Shown here: positions 1 through 9,040 of the stretch, in pieces | Position numbering within the stretch: the stretch's first letter is position 1 | How the letters are laid out: each line of letters begins with the position of its first letter | NCBI GenBank assembly: GCA_028448965.1 | Contig: JAONQT010000005.1 | Span: 1-40,976 of the forward strand | Origin: Candidatus Nitrosopumilus sp. | Lineage (GTDB): Archaea > Thermoproteota > Nitrososphaeria > Nitrososphaerales > Nitrosopumilaceae | Direction: 5' to 3' | Length of the DNA stretch: 40,976 nt | Notes under the pieces: model-generated | The model's database searches: none | Told to the model about the DNA's origin: nothing | The model's input: the letters and a program-made list of their open reading frames with translations, nothing else | Program-made: the position numbers and the translations under genes

Positions 1-1
1 T

Positions 2-376
2 CTTATTCATTATACCGAAGGTTCAATTTCAACATATCAAGAGAATGAAAAATTATTTTTTGAAATAAATCATCCAGATAAATGGAGTTTTGCAAAAATT
101 ACAATTACAAATAGCAAAAATGGAAATATAGATACAATTACTACAACACCAGATAAAAAAATATCATTAAAAATCTATGAAAATGGAGAGTATTGGATAG
201 ATGCAAAAATAAAAATAAACGGAAATACATCTGATGCATTTAATACAATCAAAGTTACTTCACTTTCAGAAAAAATAGAAAAAATAGAATTAAGAAACAT
301 ACCAGAAAAACAAATTATATTAATAGTTTCAATAATTGTAATTGTTGGAATTGTGGGATTATTAATTAGAAAATAA
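2..376 (+). CDS. C-terminal part of a membrane-anchored extracytoplasmic protein (5'-truncated by window edge)
   Basis: Open frame from nt 2 to TAA at 374-376 (LIHYTEGSISTYQENEKLFFEINHPDKW...IPEKQIILIVSIIVIVGIVGLLIRK*); C-terminal TM helix followed by RK. Absent from the ORF track because it has no start. Confidence 0.6.
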   Translation, partial: LIHYTEGSISTYQENEKLFFEINHPDKWSFAKITITNSKNGNIDTITTTPDKKISLKIYENGEYWIDAKIKINGNTSDAFNTIKVTSLSEKIEKIELRNIPEKQIILIVSIIVIVGIVGLLIRK

Positions 377-377
377 T

Positions 378-1982
378 TTATGCAGAATATTTAGGACCTG
401 CTGCAATTATATCATTTGAAACATTTTCAAATTTCTTAAAGTTTTCAACAAACATTTGAGCCAACTTTCTTGCAGAAAGATCATAGGAATCTTTGTCAAC
501 CCAAGTATGTTTTGGATCTAAAATTTCAGATGGAACACCTTCAACTTCTGTCGGAATATCAAGGTTAAGTAAATCATCGTGGCGATACTTTACAATATCA
601 AGTGCACCAGAAATTGCTGCAGTAACCATTGCACGGCTGTATTTGATCTTTATTCGTTTACCAACACCATATGCTCCGCCAGACCATCCAGTATTAACAA
701 GATAAACAATAGTGTTATGTTGATTAATTTTTTCACCAAGAAGTTTTGCATAAACTGAAGCTGTTCTAGGCATAAATGGGGCTCCAAAACACTGAGAAAA
801 GACAGATTTTGGTTCTTTAATGCCCCTTTCAGTTCCTGCCAATTTACTAGTATAACCAGACATAAAATGATACATTGCTGCTTCTTTAGTTAATCTAGAA
901 ACAGGAGGTAAGACACCTAAAGCATCAGCAGTCAAAAATACAATTACACGTGGATTTCCACCAACACTAGGAATTACTGCACCTGGAATAAAATCTAAAG
1001 GATAGCCAACACGAGTATTTTCAGTTAATGAATTATCATCATAATCTGGAATATTATCATTTAAAACAACATTTTCTAAAAGTGCACCAGGTTTAATTGC
1101 ATTCCAAATTTCAGGTTCTGCTTCTTGACTAAGATTAATACATTTTGCATAACAACCACCTTCAAAATTAAATGTTCCATTATCAGACCAACCATGCTCA
1201 TCATCACCAATTAATTTTCTATTAGGATCTGCAGAAAGAGTTGTTTTACCAGTACCAGATAATCCAAAAAATAATGCAGTGTCTCCTTTTTCACCAATGT
1301 TTGCAGAGCAATGCATTGGAAAAATATTTTGGTCAGGTAACAAGAAATTCATTACACCAAACATTGATTTTTTCATTTCACCAGCATATTCAGTTCCACC
1401 AATCAAAACAATTTTTCTAGTCAAATCAATTAAAATAAAAACATCACTTTTAGTTCCATCAATTTTAGGATCTGCTAAGAAATCATTAATACATAAAATA
1501 GTAAATTCAGGTTTATGTTTTTGTAATTCCTCATCTGTAGGTCGAATAAATAAATTACTTGAAAACATGCTTTGCCAAACATGATCATTAATTACTCTAA
1601 TAGGTAAACGAGTTTCAGGATCAGCTCCTACAAAACCATCAAAAACAAAAAGTTCTTTGTTAGCAACAAATTCTTTCATCTTTTCAAAAAGCTTTTCAAA
1701 TTTACCACTTGGGAATTGATGGTTAATTTTTCCCCAATCAATAGTATCGTGAGTTTTATCATCATAAACAATAAATCGATCATCAGGTGATCTGCCAGTA
1801 TATTTTCCTGTATTAACTGAAAGAGAACCTGTAGAGTTTACAACACCTTCTTTTCTATCAACAGAAATAGCCACCATTTCATCAGTAGGTAAGTTTCTAT
1901 GAACTTTGGATGGATTAATACCAAAAGTTGTTAATTGTGCCAAAAATTGTTCAGTAGTAGATCTACCAAGTAATTCTGTCAA
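378..1982 (-). CDS. pckA: Phosphoenolpyruvate carboxykinase (ATP)
   Basis: 534 aa; GLSGTGKTTLSADPNRKLIGDDEHGW and GGTEYAGEMKKSMFGVMNFLLP motifs typical of ATP-PEPCK; TTG start. Confidence 0.96.
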   Translation of the reverse strand: MTELLGRSTTEQFLAQLTTFGINPSKVHRNLPTDEMVAISVDRKEGVVNSTGSLSVNTGKYTGRSPDDRFIVYDDKTHDTIDWGKINHQFPSGKFEKLFEKMKEFVANKELFVFDGFVGADPETRLPIRVINDHVWQSMFSSNLFIRPTDEELQKHKPEFTILCINDFLADPKIDGTKSDVFILIDLTRKIVLIGGTEYAGEMKKSMFGVMNFLLPDQNIFPMHCSANIGEKGDTALFFGLSGTGKTTLSADPNRKLIGDDEHGWSDNGTFNFEGGCYAKCINLSQEAEPEIWNAIKPGALLENVVLNDNIPDYDDNSLTENTRVGYPLDFIPGAVIPSVGGNPRVIVFLTADALGVLPPVSRLTKEAAMYHFMSGYTSKLAGTERGIKEPKSVFSQCFGAPFMPRTASVYAKLLGEKINQHNTIVYLVNTGWSGGAYGVGKRIKIKYSRAMVTAAISGALDIVKYRHDDLLNLDIPTEVEGVPSEILDPKHTWVDKDSYDLSARKLAQMFVENFKKFENVSNDIIAAGPKYSA

Positions 1983-2128
1983 TATTCCGATCTCCTAGCG
2001 TGTGTTTGAACATATACAGTGGTCATAAGATATTTAGATCCGCGCTGATTTTCCTTATTATCTCTTTTCCATATTGAATTTTTTTAGGTCGAGGAACGTA
2101 TTTATTCCAAAATCCAAGACTTAGTTCC

Positions 2129-2533
2129 ATGCCAATCAACAAGGAATTGATCGAGAAAAGACAGGAGATAAAAAAACACAATCCTGATTTTGTAAGACCA
2201 GAAAGTTGGCGTTATGTTAGACTTCAAACTAATTGGAGAAAACCAAAAGGCATAGATCATCATCAACGAAAACAAAAAAGTAGAGGTCGACCAGGTTTAG
2301 TTAAAGTTGGATATGGTGGACCTAGAGATGCAAAAGGATTGCACCCTTCAGGATTTACAGATAATTTAGTTTTCAATGTTTCAGATTTAGAGAAATTAGA
2401 CCCAAAACAAGATGGAGTTAGATTAGGACATAGTGTTGGTACTAGAAAGAGAAAAGAAATTGTCCTTAAAGCAGTTGAAAACAAATTTAAAATATTTAAT
2501 GCAAGAGTGAGTGTAATTGCCGATAAATCTTAA
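2129..2533 (+). CDS. rpl32e: 50S ribosomal protein L32e
   Basis: ESWRYVRLQTNWRKPKGIDHHQRKQKSRGRPGLVKVGYGGPR motif. Confidence 0.95.
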   Translation: MPINKELIEKRQEIKKHNPDFVRPESWRYVRLQTNWRKPKGIDHHQRKQKSRGRPGLVKVGYGGPRDAKGLHPSGFTDNLVFNVSDLEKLDPKQDGVRLGHSVGTRKRKEIVLKAVENKFKIFNARVSVIADKS

Positions 2534-2972
2534 AGATAAAAAAAGACTCGCCTCCAGAGTTACTGGTGTTGGAATTCATAGAATTAAATTTGATTCAGAT
2601 CATCTAGACGATATCGCAGATGCAATTACTAGAGAAAATATTCGTAGTTTGATTACTGCAAATACAATTCAAATTAAACCATTTACAGGAACATCAAGAG
2701 GAAGAGCCCAACACAAGTTGGATCAAAGAAAGAAAAGAGGTACAGGACAAGGTTCCAAACAAGGTACAAAGGGTGCAAGAGTTGGCAAAAAAACTGTGTA
2801 TGTTGCTAAGGTACGTTCACTAAGAAGATTATTAAAAATTGCAAAAGATAGAAAAGATTTGACTAATCCAGAGTTTTGGACATTGTACAAAAAAGTAGGC
2901 GGAAATACAGTTAGAAATAAAGCTCACTTGAGAACTTTGATGGATGAAATTAAAACTAAAAGAACAGATTAA
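2517..2972 (+). CDS. rpl19e: 50S ribosomal protein L19e
   Basis: LKDKKRLASRVTGVG...RGRAQHKLDQRKKRGTGQGSKQGTKGAR; TTG start overlapping the L32e 3' end. Confidence 0.95.
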   Translation: MPINLKDKKRLASRVTGVGIHRIKFDSDHLDDIADAITRENIRSLITANTIQIKPFTGTSRGRAQHKLDQRKKRGTGQGSKQGTKGARVGKKTVYVAKVRSLRRLLKIAKDRKDLTNPEFWTLYKKVGGNTVRNKAHLRTLMDEIKTKRTD

Positions 2973-3268
2973 AATCTAAATAATTTTTTATTAAAACTTT
3001 CAATTTTACCATTAGTAATTTTTATACCTTCATTAGAAAGCATTTTCATTTTAACATGTTCACCATAAGCATATCCACCAATTTTACCAGTGGACATTAC
3101 AACTCGATGACAAGGAACCAAAACAGGGTAAGGGTTATTCTTCATAATCTTTCCAATTAATCTTTGACCATTTTTTAATCCAACTACTTTTGCTAAATCA
3201 CCATAAGTTGTAACCTGACCTTGTGGAACATCCAGTAATTTTTTGTAAACTTTTTGTTCAAGATTCAT
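2969..3268 (-). CDS. ogt: Methylated-DNA--protein-cysteine S-methyltransferase, short single-domain form
   Basis: PVLVPCHRVVMSTGKIGGYAYG contains the PCHR active-site motif; 99 aa. Confidence 0.88.
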   Translation of the reverse strand: MNLEQKVYKKLLDVPQGQVTTYGDLAKVVGLKNGQRLIGKIMKNNPYPVLVPCHRVVMSTGKIGGYAYGEHVKMKMLSNEGIKITNGKIESFNKKLFRF

Positions 3269-4041
3269 AATTTAATTATCTCAAGTGGTGTAGATTCAAG
3301 TAAATCAAGAATTTTTTGTTTGTTTGCTCCCAATCCACGCCAATCTAAAAGAGCAACTTTTGCCATTTTGTTTTGAGTAATAATATGAGAGAATAATATC
3401 TCATCAAGTTCATCCAATGCATGTTTTGGTACAACTGTACCAAGAGCATATTTTCCTTCCAGTAATTCAGTAGTAAATTTAGAGGAATAATGAGTGCCTC
3501 CAAAACAAATTGCTACAGGGTTTTCACATATAGAATTAACAAAAACCTGATGAATTAACTTGGCAACTGAAATGCATAATGAAATATCAGTCCATTGTTT
3601 TTCAGTGGTACCAATTTCAATAAAAATTGTGGGTTTAGTTAATGCAGTTGGACCATGATGAGTTGCCTCAATGGTTATTTGGAATTTTGAAAAGTTAGAT
3701 TGATGCCTTTGTAATATTTGGAGATATTGTTTTTGAAGGTTAGGGTGAGGTATAGCAACTTGTCTGGCATTACCACCAAATTTTGCTTCAGAGAAATTAC
3801 CAGTACTATGACAAGTTAATGCAAGTACACCAGATTTTGCAGCATGTTTTGAAAGAAATACAAAACCATCATAATCGTATTTTTCTTCAAGCCAATCAGC
3901 AGAAATAGTAGGAGTAGAAATTATGATTAAATCATAATATTTTCCACGAAAAATATCACCATCCAGAGTCATTTCATGTGAAAGAAAATTTGCCATATTG
4001 TAACCTGCAGGGTCATCTCGATAAGCAACTAAGAGTTCCAT
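3265..4041 (-). CDS. dtdA: D-aminoacyl-tRNA deacylase, archaeal DtdA (GEK1-like) type
   Basis: MELLVAYRDDPAGYNMANFLSHEM...LTCHSTGNF...EATHHGPTALTKPTIFIEIGTTEKQW...CFGGTHYSSKFT. Start moved to internal Met42 of the track ORF (3265..4164), since the extension overlaps secE antisense. Confidence 0.88.
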   Translation of the reverse strand: MELLVAYRDDPAGYNMANFLSHEMTLDGDIFRGKYYDLIIISTPTISADWLEEKYDYDGFVFLSKHAAKSGVLALTCHSTGNFSEAKFGGNARQVAIPHPNLQKQYLQILQRHQSNFSKFQITIEATHHGPTALTKPTIFIEIGTTEKQWTDISLCISVAKLIHQVFVNSICENPVAICFGGTHYSSKFTTELLEGKYALGTVVPKHALDELDEILFSHIITQNKMAKVALLDWRGLGANKQKILDLLESTPLEIIKL

Positions 4042-4080
4042 GAGATAAGGAATATAAGGACACCTTATTAATTTCCACCA

Positions 4081-4254
4081 ATGAACCCGAAACAGACTTT
4101 GAAAAATATGTCTAATACTATGAAAATGGCTAAAAAGCCAGACAAGGATGAATATACACAGCATTTGAGATTAGTATTAACTGGAATTTTAGGAGTTGGT
4201 ACTATTGGATTTATAATTCAATTTGTGTTTTCGGTAGTTACATTTGGTCGATAA
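4081..4254 (+). CDS. secE: Preprotein translocase SecE subunit (57 aa; missing from the ORF track)
   Basis: ATG 4081 to TAA 4252-4254: MNPKQTLKNMSNTMKMAKKPDKDEYTQHLRLVLTGILGVGTIGFIIQFVFSVVTFGR; single TM, immediately upstream of spt5 and L11 as in other archaea. Confidence 0.85.
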   Translation: MNPKQTLKNMSNTMKMAKKPDKDEYTQHLRLVLTGILGVGTIGFIIQFVFSVVTFGR

Positions 4255-4256
4255 AA

Positions 4257-4715
4257 TTGTCTGAAGAAATAAAATCACATTTATTTGCAATTAGAACCAC
4301 AGGAGGACAAGAAAAAGTGGTTATGAGATTATTAGAAGCTAAAGCAAATGCTAATCAAATTAATATTCAATCAGTTTTTTGGGTAAGTGATCTTAAAGGA
4401 TATGTTGTAGTTGAAGCAATTAATCCAAGTGATGCATATTTAGCAGTTGAAGGTGTAAGACATATTCGAGGTCAATTAAGAGGAGAATTAGAATTCAAGG
4501 ATATCGAAGGATATCTTGTAAAGAAATCAACAGTTTCAACATTAGCAGTGGATGATATTATTGAAATTACCGGTGGTCCATTCAAAGGAATGAAGGCAAC
4601 AATTACCAGAATAGATGCAGATAAAGAAGAAGCAACAGTTGTTTTGTTAGATGCATCTTATCAATTACCAGTAACAGTAGATGCAAACTACCTAAAGCTC
4701 TCGAGTGGAGCTTAG
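4257..4715 (+). CDS. spt5: Transcription elongation factor Spt5 (NusG-like, NGN plus KOW)
   Basis: LFAIRTTGGQEKVVMRLLEAKA...GYVVVEA...VRHIRGQLRGEL...VDDIIEITGGPFKGMKATITRID (KOW). Confidence 0.93.
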   Translation: MSEEIKSHLFAIRTTGGQEKVVMRLLEAKANANQINIQSVFWVSDLKGYVVVEAINPSDAYLAVEGVRHIRGQLRGELEFKDIEGYLVKKSTVSTLAVDDIIEITGGPFKGMKATITRIDADKEEATVVLLDASYQLPVTVDANYLKLSSGA

Positions 4716-4750
4716 GAAGGATTAAATTTTCATTTTGAGTTGAATAAGTA

Positions 4751-5230
4751 ATGGGAGAACAAAAAGTATCATCACTTGTAACTGGAGGAGGAGCATCAGC
4801 AGGACCACCATTAGGTCCAGCACTAGGTCCTCTAGGCGTTAACATTATGGAAGTTATCGCATCAATTAATGAAAAAACTAAAGACTTCGAGGGAATGAAA
4901 GTTCCTGTAACTGTAATAGTAGATACAGATACAAAGAAATATGAAATTGAAATTGGTATTCCTTCAGCTGCAGCACTCATCATGAAAGAAGCAGGGATTA
5001 CAAAAGGATCTAGCACTTCAGGTACTGAATGGGCAGGAGATGTAACAATGGATTCAATTGTCAAAGTTGCAAATACAAAACTCGAAAAATCTTATGCATC
5101 ATCATTAAAATCAGTTGCAAAAACCATCATTGGAACATGTGTAGCATTAGGAGTTAAAGTAGAGGGGAAAACTCCTAAAGAAATTACTGCCGAAATCAAT
5201 GAAGGTAAATGGGATCAAAAATTCCAATAA
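4751..5230 (+). CDS. rpl11: 50S ribosomal protein L11
   Basis: VTGGGASAGPPLGPALGPLGVNIMEVIASINEKT motif. Confidence 0.97.
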   Translation: MGEQKVSSLVTGGGASAGPPLGPALGPLGVNIMEVIASINEKTKDFEGMKVPVTVIVDTDTKKYEIEIGIPSAAALIMKEAGITKGSSTSGTEWAGDVTMDSIVKVANTKLEKSYASSLKSVAKTIIGTCVALGVKVEGKTPKEITAEINEGKWDQKFQ

Positions 5231-5686
5231 CTATTCGATAAGATAAACAGGATCTTTATCGGTTTTTTGTAATTCTACAAAGGTTTCAGTATTTTGAATA
5301 CCTTCTATTTTTCCAATTTTTTCAATAACTACTGTATGTAACGCTTCAAGATTTTTAGCATATACTTTAATCATAATATCAAATCTGCCAGTTACCTCTG
5401 AAATTGAAACAACTTCAGATGTTTCCATGAATTTTTTATGAATTATTTCTTTATGTTTTGGATCTCGGTTGATTCCAACAGAGGCCTTTACTCCAATACC
5501 TAACAATGATTCATCAATTTCAACGGTAAATTTTTTGATTAATTTTTTTTTCATTAATCGTTTAATTCTACTATACAGTACAGAAGCATTAATCCCAAGT
5601 TTTTTTGACAATGTGGGAACTGAAACAGATCCATCCTGTGTTAATTCATAAAGTAATTTCATATCTAAGTCATCAAAGCGATGCAA
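5231..5686 (-). CDS. Lrp/AsnC family transcriptional regulator
   Basis: N-terminal HTH (DDLDMKLLYELTQDGSVSVPTLSKKLGINASVLYSRIKRL) plus RAM-like domain (VTGRFDIMIKVYAKNLEAL). Confidence 0.93.
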   Translation of the reverse strand: MHRFDDLDMKLLYELTQDGSVSVPTLSKKLGINASVLYSRIKRLMKKKLIKKFTVEIDESLLGIGVKASVGINRDPKHKEIIHKKFMETSEVVSISEVTGRFDIMIKVYAKNLEALHTVVIEKIGKIEGIQNTETFVELQKTDKDPVYLIE

Positions 5687-5743
5687 TGTACTAGAAAATT
5701 GGCTATCTCATTTAATATATCTAAGTTTTAACAAAAATTTGCT

Positions 5744-5750
5744 TATAAAT
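5744..5750 (+). promoter_or_regulatory. Candidate TATA box for the rpl1-rplP0 transcript
   Basis: TATAAAT about 100 nt before ATG 5852; implies a 5' leader of about 75-80 nt. Confidence 0.45.
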
Positions 5751-5799
5751 TACAATTATTAGGTATAAAAAATAGAATTTGTTAAAATGAAAAATGAGT

Positions 5800-5836
5800 G
5801 AAAGCCTAATCTCTAAACGATTTTAAGTAGGTTTTC
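5800..5836 (+). promoter_or_regulatory. Hairpin in the rpl1-rplP0 5' leader (candidate ribosomal-protein autoregulatory element)
   Basis: GAAAGCCTA (5800-5808) pairs with TAGGTTTTC (5828-5836): 9 contiguous pairs including one G-U, 19-nt loop, ending 15 nt before the rpl1 ATG. Confidence 0.45.
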
Positions 5837-5851
5837 TGAAATTTGTTCGTA

Positions 5852-6514
5852 ATGATTACAGAAGCACAATTGGCAGAAGTGATAACAAAAGCCAAAGAAA
5901 GTACCAAAAAGAGGAAATTTAAACAATCTATAGAATTAATAATTAATTTCAAAGATATTGATGTAAAAAAAGGATTTGCCATTAATGAAGTAATTCAACT
6001 TCCAAAAACTAATTCTCCTGCAACAGTATGTGTAATTGCTACAGGGGATATGAGTCAAAAAGCAAAAGCTGCAAAAGCAGATTCAGTTATTGGAAATGAA
6101 GAATTAACAAAGTATGAAGCAAACAAAAGAGAATCTAGAAAATTCATTAATAAATATGATTTCTTTTTAGCAGATACAAAAATTATGCCAACAGTTGGTA
6201 AAGCACTAGGTCAACTTTTAGGTCCAAGAGGAAAAATGCCAACACCAGTTCCGTTTAATGCACCTATTGATGCATTTCTAGCAAGATTTAGAACATCAAT
6301 TAAAGTTAGAACAAGAGCATCATTATCAATTTCATGTAAAATTGGAGATGAATCTATGGAGAATGCAGATTTAGCAATTAATGCATTTACGGTTCTAAGT
6401 GCAATAGAGAAAAAATTACCAAATGGTGAAAAAAACATTAGAAAAGTTTTGATTAAAACAACAATGGGTAAACCAGTAAAACAAGTGCAGGAGATAAAGA
6501 AGAAGTATGCATGA
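5852..6514 (+). CDS. rpl1: 50S ribosomal protein L1
   Basis: KYDFFLADTKIMPTVGKALGQLLGPRGKMPTPVP motif; ATG at 5852 preferred over the track TTG at 5843. Confidence 0.96.
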   Translation: MITEAQLAEVITKAKESTKKRKFKQSIELIINFKDIDVKKGFAINEVIQLPKTNSPATVCVIATGDMSQKAKAAKADSVIGNEELTKYEANKRESRKFINKYDFFLADTKIMPTVGKALGQLLGPRGKMPTPVPFNAPIDAFLARFRTSIKVRTRASLSISCKIGDESMENADLAINAFTVLSAIEKKLPNGEKNIRKVLIKTTMGKPVKQVQEIKKKYA

Positions 6515-7373
6515 GAATAGAACTACATATCCAAAAAGAAAAACGGAAATGTATCAACAATTATTAGAATTACCAAAAAAATACAAAACAATTTCAATAA
6601 TTCAAATGAGAAAAGTTCGTTCTACACAAATTTTACCATTAAGAAAAACTTTGAAAGGGGAAGTAGAATTTGTATGTGTCAAAGATAGAGTTGCAAAAAA
6701 AGCACTGGAAACATTAGATGTTCCAGGAATGAAAGAAATTTCAGGTGAACTAAAAGGACAACTAATGTTCCTATTTACAAACATGTCACCATTCAAACTA
6801 AACGTACTATTGGGTAAAAACAAAGTCATGATGGGTGCACGAAGTGGAGATATTGCAAGTATCGATATTGTAGTACCTGCTAAAAATACAGGAATTGCAC
6901 CAGGACCAATGCTTACAGAATTCAAAGACGCAGGAATTCCAACAAAAATTGATCAAGGAACAATTTGGATTGCAAAAGATACAACACCAGCAAAAAAAGG
7001 TGAAGCAATTAATGAAAAATTAGCATCAATTTTAGGTAAATTAGACATCAAACCAGTGGAAGCAGGAATCTCACTTTATTCAGCAGTAGAAGAGGGTCTC
7101 AAATATACTGAACAAGAAATGATAATAGATGTTGAGAAAACAAGAAATGAATTTGCACAATTCCACCAAGAAGCACTATCACTATCAATTGAAGCAGGTT
7201 ACATCACTGCAGATAATGTTACACAAATCCTTACAAAAGCAGCACAATCCGCACGCTCAGTATCAATTGAATCAGGTTTCATGACAGATGAAACTAAAGA
7301 GCAAATTTTACAAAAAGCAGATGCACAAGCTAAAGGCGTAGCAGGCGAAGCAAAAGATTACACACCAGCATAG
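6507..7373 (+). CDS. rplP0: 50S ribosomal protein L10 / acidic stalk protein P0
   Basis: 288 aa; YKTISIIQMRKVRSTQILPLRKTLKGEVEFVCVKDRVAKKAL...VVPAKNTGIAPGPMLTEFKDAGIPTKIDQGTIWIAKDT motifs; overlaps the rpl1 stop. Confidence 0.95.
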   Translation: MHENRTTYPKRKTEMYQQLLELPKKYKTISIIQMRKVRSTQILPLRKTLKGEVEFVCVKDRVAKKALETLDVPGMKEISGELKGQLMFLFTNMSPFKLNVLLGKNKVMMGARSGDIASIDIVVPAKNTGIAPGPMLTEFKDAGIPTKIDQGTIWIAKDTTPAKKGEAINEKLASILGKLDIKPVEAGISLYSAVEEGLKYTEQEMIIDVEKTRNEFAQFHQEALSLSIEAGYITADNVTQILTKAAQSARSVSIESGFMTDETKEQILQKADAQAKGVAGEAKDYTPA

Positions 7374-8018
7374 TCAATCAGTATTTTTTACTTTAGGCAA
7401 ATTCCAATTATACTTTATTGCAATTAACCTCAATAAGGTAGTTAGGATTATCCCAACAATAGTAGCATAGTAAATGTCTTCTGTAAAATACAAAATTATA
7501 GAAAATATCACAATACCAATAAAGCTTGCAGAAAGATAAAATTCTTTTACAAAAACTATTGGAACTTGGTTAACAAAAATATCTCGAAGAATTCCTCCGC
7601 CAGCAGCAGTTAAGATACCTGCTAATAAAATTGCCAAAAAATTTAATCCAAAAACATTGTATGCAAAAGTTGCCCCAATGATTGTAAATACTCCCAATCC
7701 AATAGCATCAAATTTCAAAAATAAATTCCAGTGTTTTTTGAGACGGGAGTACAAAAAGAAAATTATGATTCCAGATGCAATTGTTGCAACAATGTAAGTA
7801 GGATCAGCAATAGAATTAGGGATTCTACCTAAAATAACATCTCGGATTGTGCCACCAGCAACACCAGTGATAGTTGCAAGTACTAAAATTCCTACAATAT
7901 CAAATTTTTTTTCAATTGCCTTAAAAGCACCTGTTATTGCAAATGCCACAGTGCCAAACAGATCTAAAACATAAATAAAAAACTCAGAAGTAAAAGAAAA
8001 TTCCGTCAACAGATACAA
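7374..8018 (-). CDS. Trimeric intracellular cation channel-like / UPF0126 family membrane protein
   Basis: LDLFGTVAFAITGAFKAIEKKFDIVGILVLATITGVAGGTIRDVILGRIP and a second AAGGGILRDIFVNQVP repeat. Confidence 0.9.
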   Translation of the reverse strand: MYLLTEFSFTSEFFIYVLDLFGTVAFAITGAFKAIEKKFDIVGILVLATITGVAGGTIRDVILGRIPNSIADPTYIVATIASGIIIFFLYSRLKKHWNLFLKFDAIGLGVFTIIGATFAYNVFGLNFLAILLAGILTAAGGGILRDIFVNQVPIVFVKEFYLSASFIGIVIFSIILYFTEDIYYATIVGIILTTLLRLIAIKYNWNLPKVKNTD

Positions 8019-8086
8019 AGACGGTACACAGTGTAATTAAGATTAATAAAAATAAGTATAAAATTAAGTTGAAAGAATAAAGTTGC

Positions 8087-8386
8087 TTAGCCGAATAAGG
8101 ATGATAATCCTTCCATGGCTGCTTCTTCGTTTTTAGGTTCTTCTTTCTTTTCTTCTTTTGCTGGTGCATCTGATGTTGCTGCGGCTGCTGCTGGTGCGGC
8201 TGCTGCTGCTACAGGTGCGGCTTTAACTGCCTCATCGATGTTAACATCGGCTAAGGCTGCAACTAGTGATTTAACTTGGGCTTCATTAACTTCAGCGCCA
8301 GATGCTTTAACAACTGAACTGAGGTTTGCCTCGTTAACTTCTTTGTCTAGTTTGTGAAGAAGTAAAGCAGCGTATACATATTCCAT
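8087..8386 (-). CDS. rpl12: 50S ribosomal protein L12 / P1 (stalk)
   Basis: [30 protein letters not shown]...[40 protein letters not shown]. Confidence 0.95.
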   Translation of the reverse strand: MEYVYAALLLHKLDKEVNEANLSSVVKASGAEVNEAQVKSLVAALADVNIDEAVKAAPVAAAAAPAAAAATSDAPAKEEKKEEPKNEEAAMEGLSSLFG

Positions 8387-8450
8387 TGTAACATGAATCT
8401 CTTAGGGCATAATATAAAACTATGGTGAAGTTACGCCTAAAATTAAATAT

Positions 8451-8960
8451 CTAATTTAGAATTTTAAGACTTCTACAAACAGCGTACAAAGTTCTCCTCA
8501 AATTTGGATCGGTTAAAGTCTCCATTCTATTTTTCAAAATTCGTTTTGCTTCATCTCTTTCCTTACCTGGAGCCAAAGATAAAACATTGTTGATGAATTC
8601 AGGTAATGATTCACGTATCCAACCATCAAGCATTGAGTAAATTTTTGGAGGAATAATATCACATTTATCAACATCAAGATCTAAAACATCAGCAAAATTC
8701 TCAGATTCCACTCTATACACCAATGCTAAAACAACATTATCAGGAGTTGGATGATTAAGAATTTCATTAGATCTTTCTCCAGTTTTTCCTTGGGCTATCT
8801 TATTTTTGAGACCAATTGGATTAACAAGTATACCAGTTACACCTACTTTTCTATCATCAACACCAGTTACAACAGCAAAAATAAAGTCATTAAATTCACC
8901 ATTTTTTTTAATTGAGAAAATATGAGCTCCTTCTTTTAGCGTAGGTTTACTTCCAAACAT
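8451..8960 (-). CDS. Conserved hypothetical protein
   Basis: Track ORF 8451..9008; likely true start at MFGSKPTLKEGAHIFSIKKNGEFNDF (8960). No family recognised. Confidence 0.6.
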   Translation of the reverse strand: MFGSKPTLKEGAHIFSIKKNGEFNDFIFAVVTGVDDRKVGVTGILVNPIGLKNKIAQGKTGERSNEILNHPTPDNVVLALVYRVESENFADVLDLDVDKCDIIPPKIYSMLDGWIRESLPEFINNVLSLAPGKERDEAKRILKNRMETLTDPNLRRTLYAVCRSLKILN

Positions 8961-9040
8961 GATTAGAATGAATGATTGATTATATTTAATGTAACCATTA
9001 ATCGACAATTCTTAATATCGGAAAGTAGAATGCCTCAACG

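Noticed and set aside
4042-4164. N-terminal 41-aa extension of the dtdA ORF
   Set aside because: Overlaps secE antisense; homology-like sequence begins at MELLVAYRDDPAGYNMA (4041).
4603-5064. 153-aa minus ORF antisense to spt5/L11
   Set aside because: Shadow ORF over clear L11 coding sequence, low-complexity composition.
7984-8169. 61-aa minus ORF overlapping the L12 3' end
   Set aside because: Lys-rich N-terminus is the shifted frame of the L12 charged tail; no independent support.
8115-8357. 80-aa Ala/Ser-rich plus ORF
   Set aside because: Antisense shadow of the Ala-rich hinge of L12.
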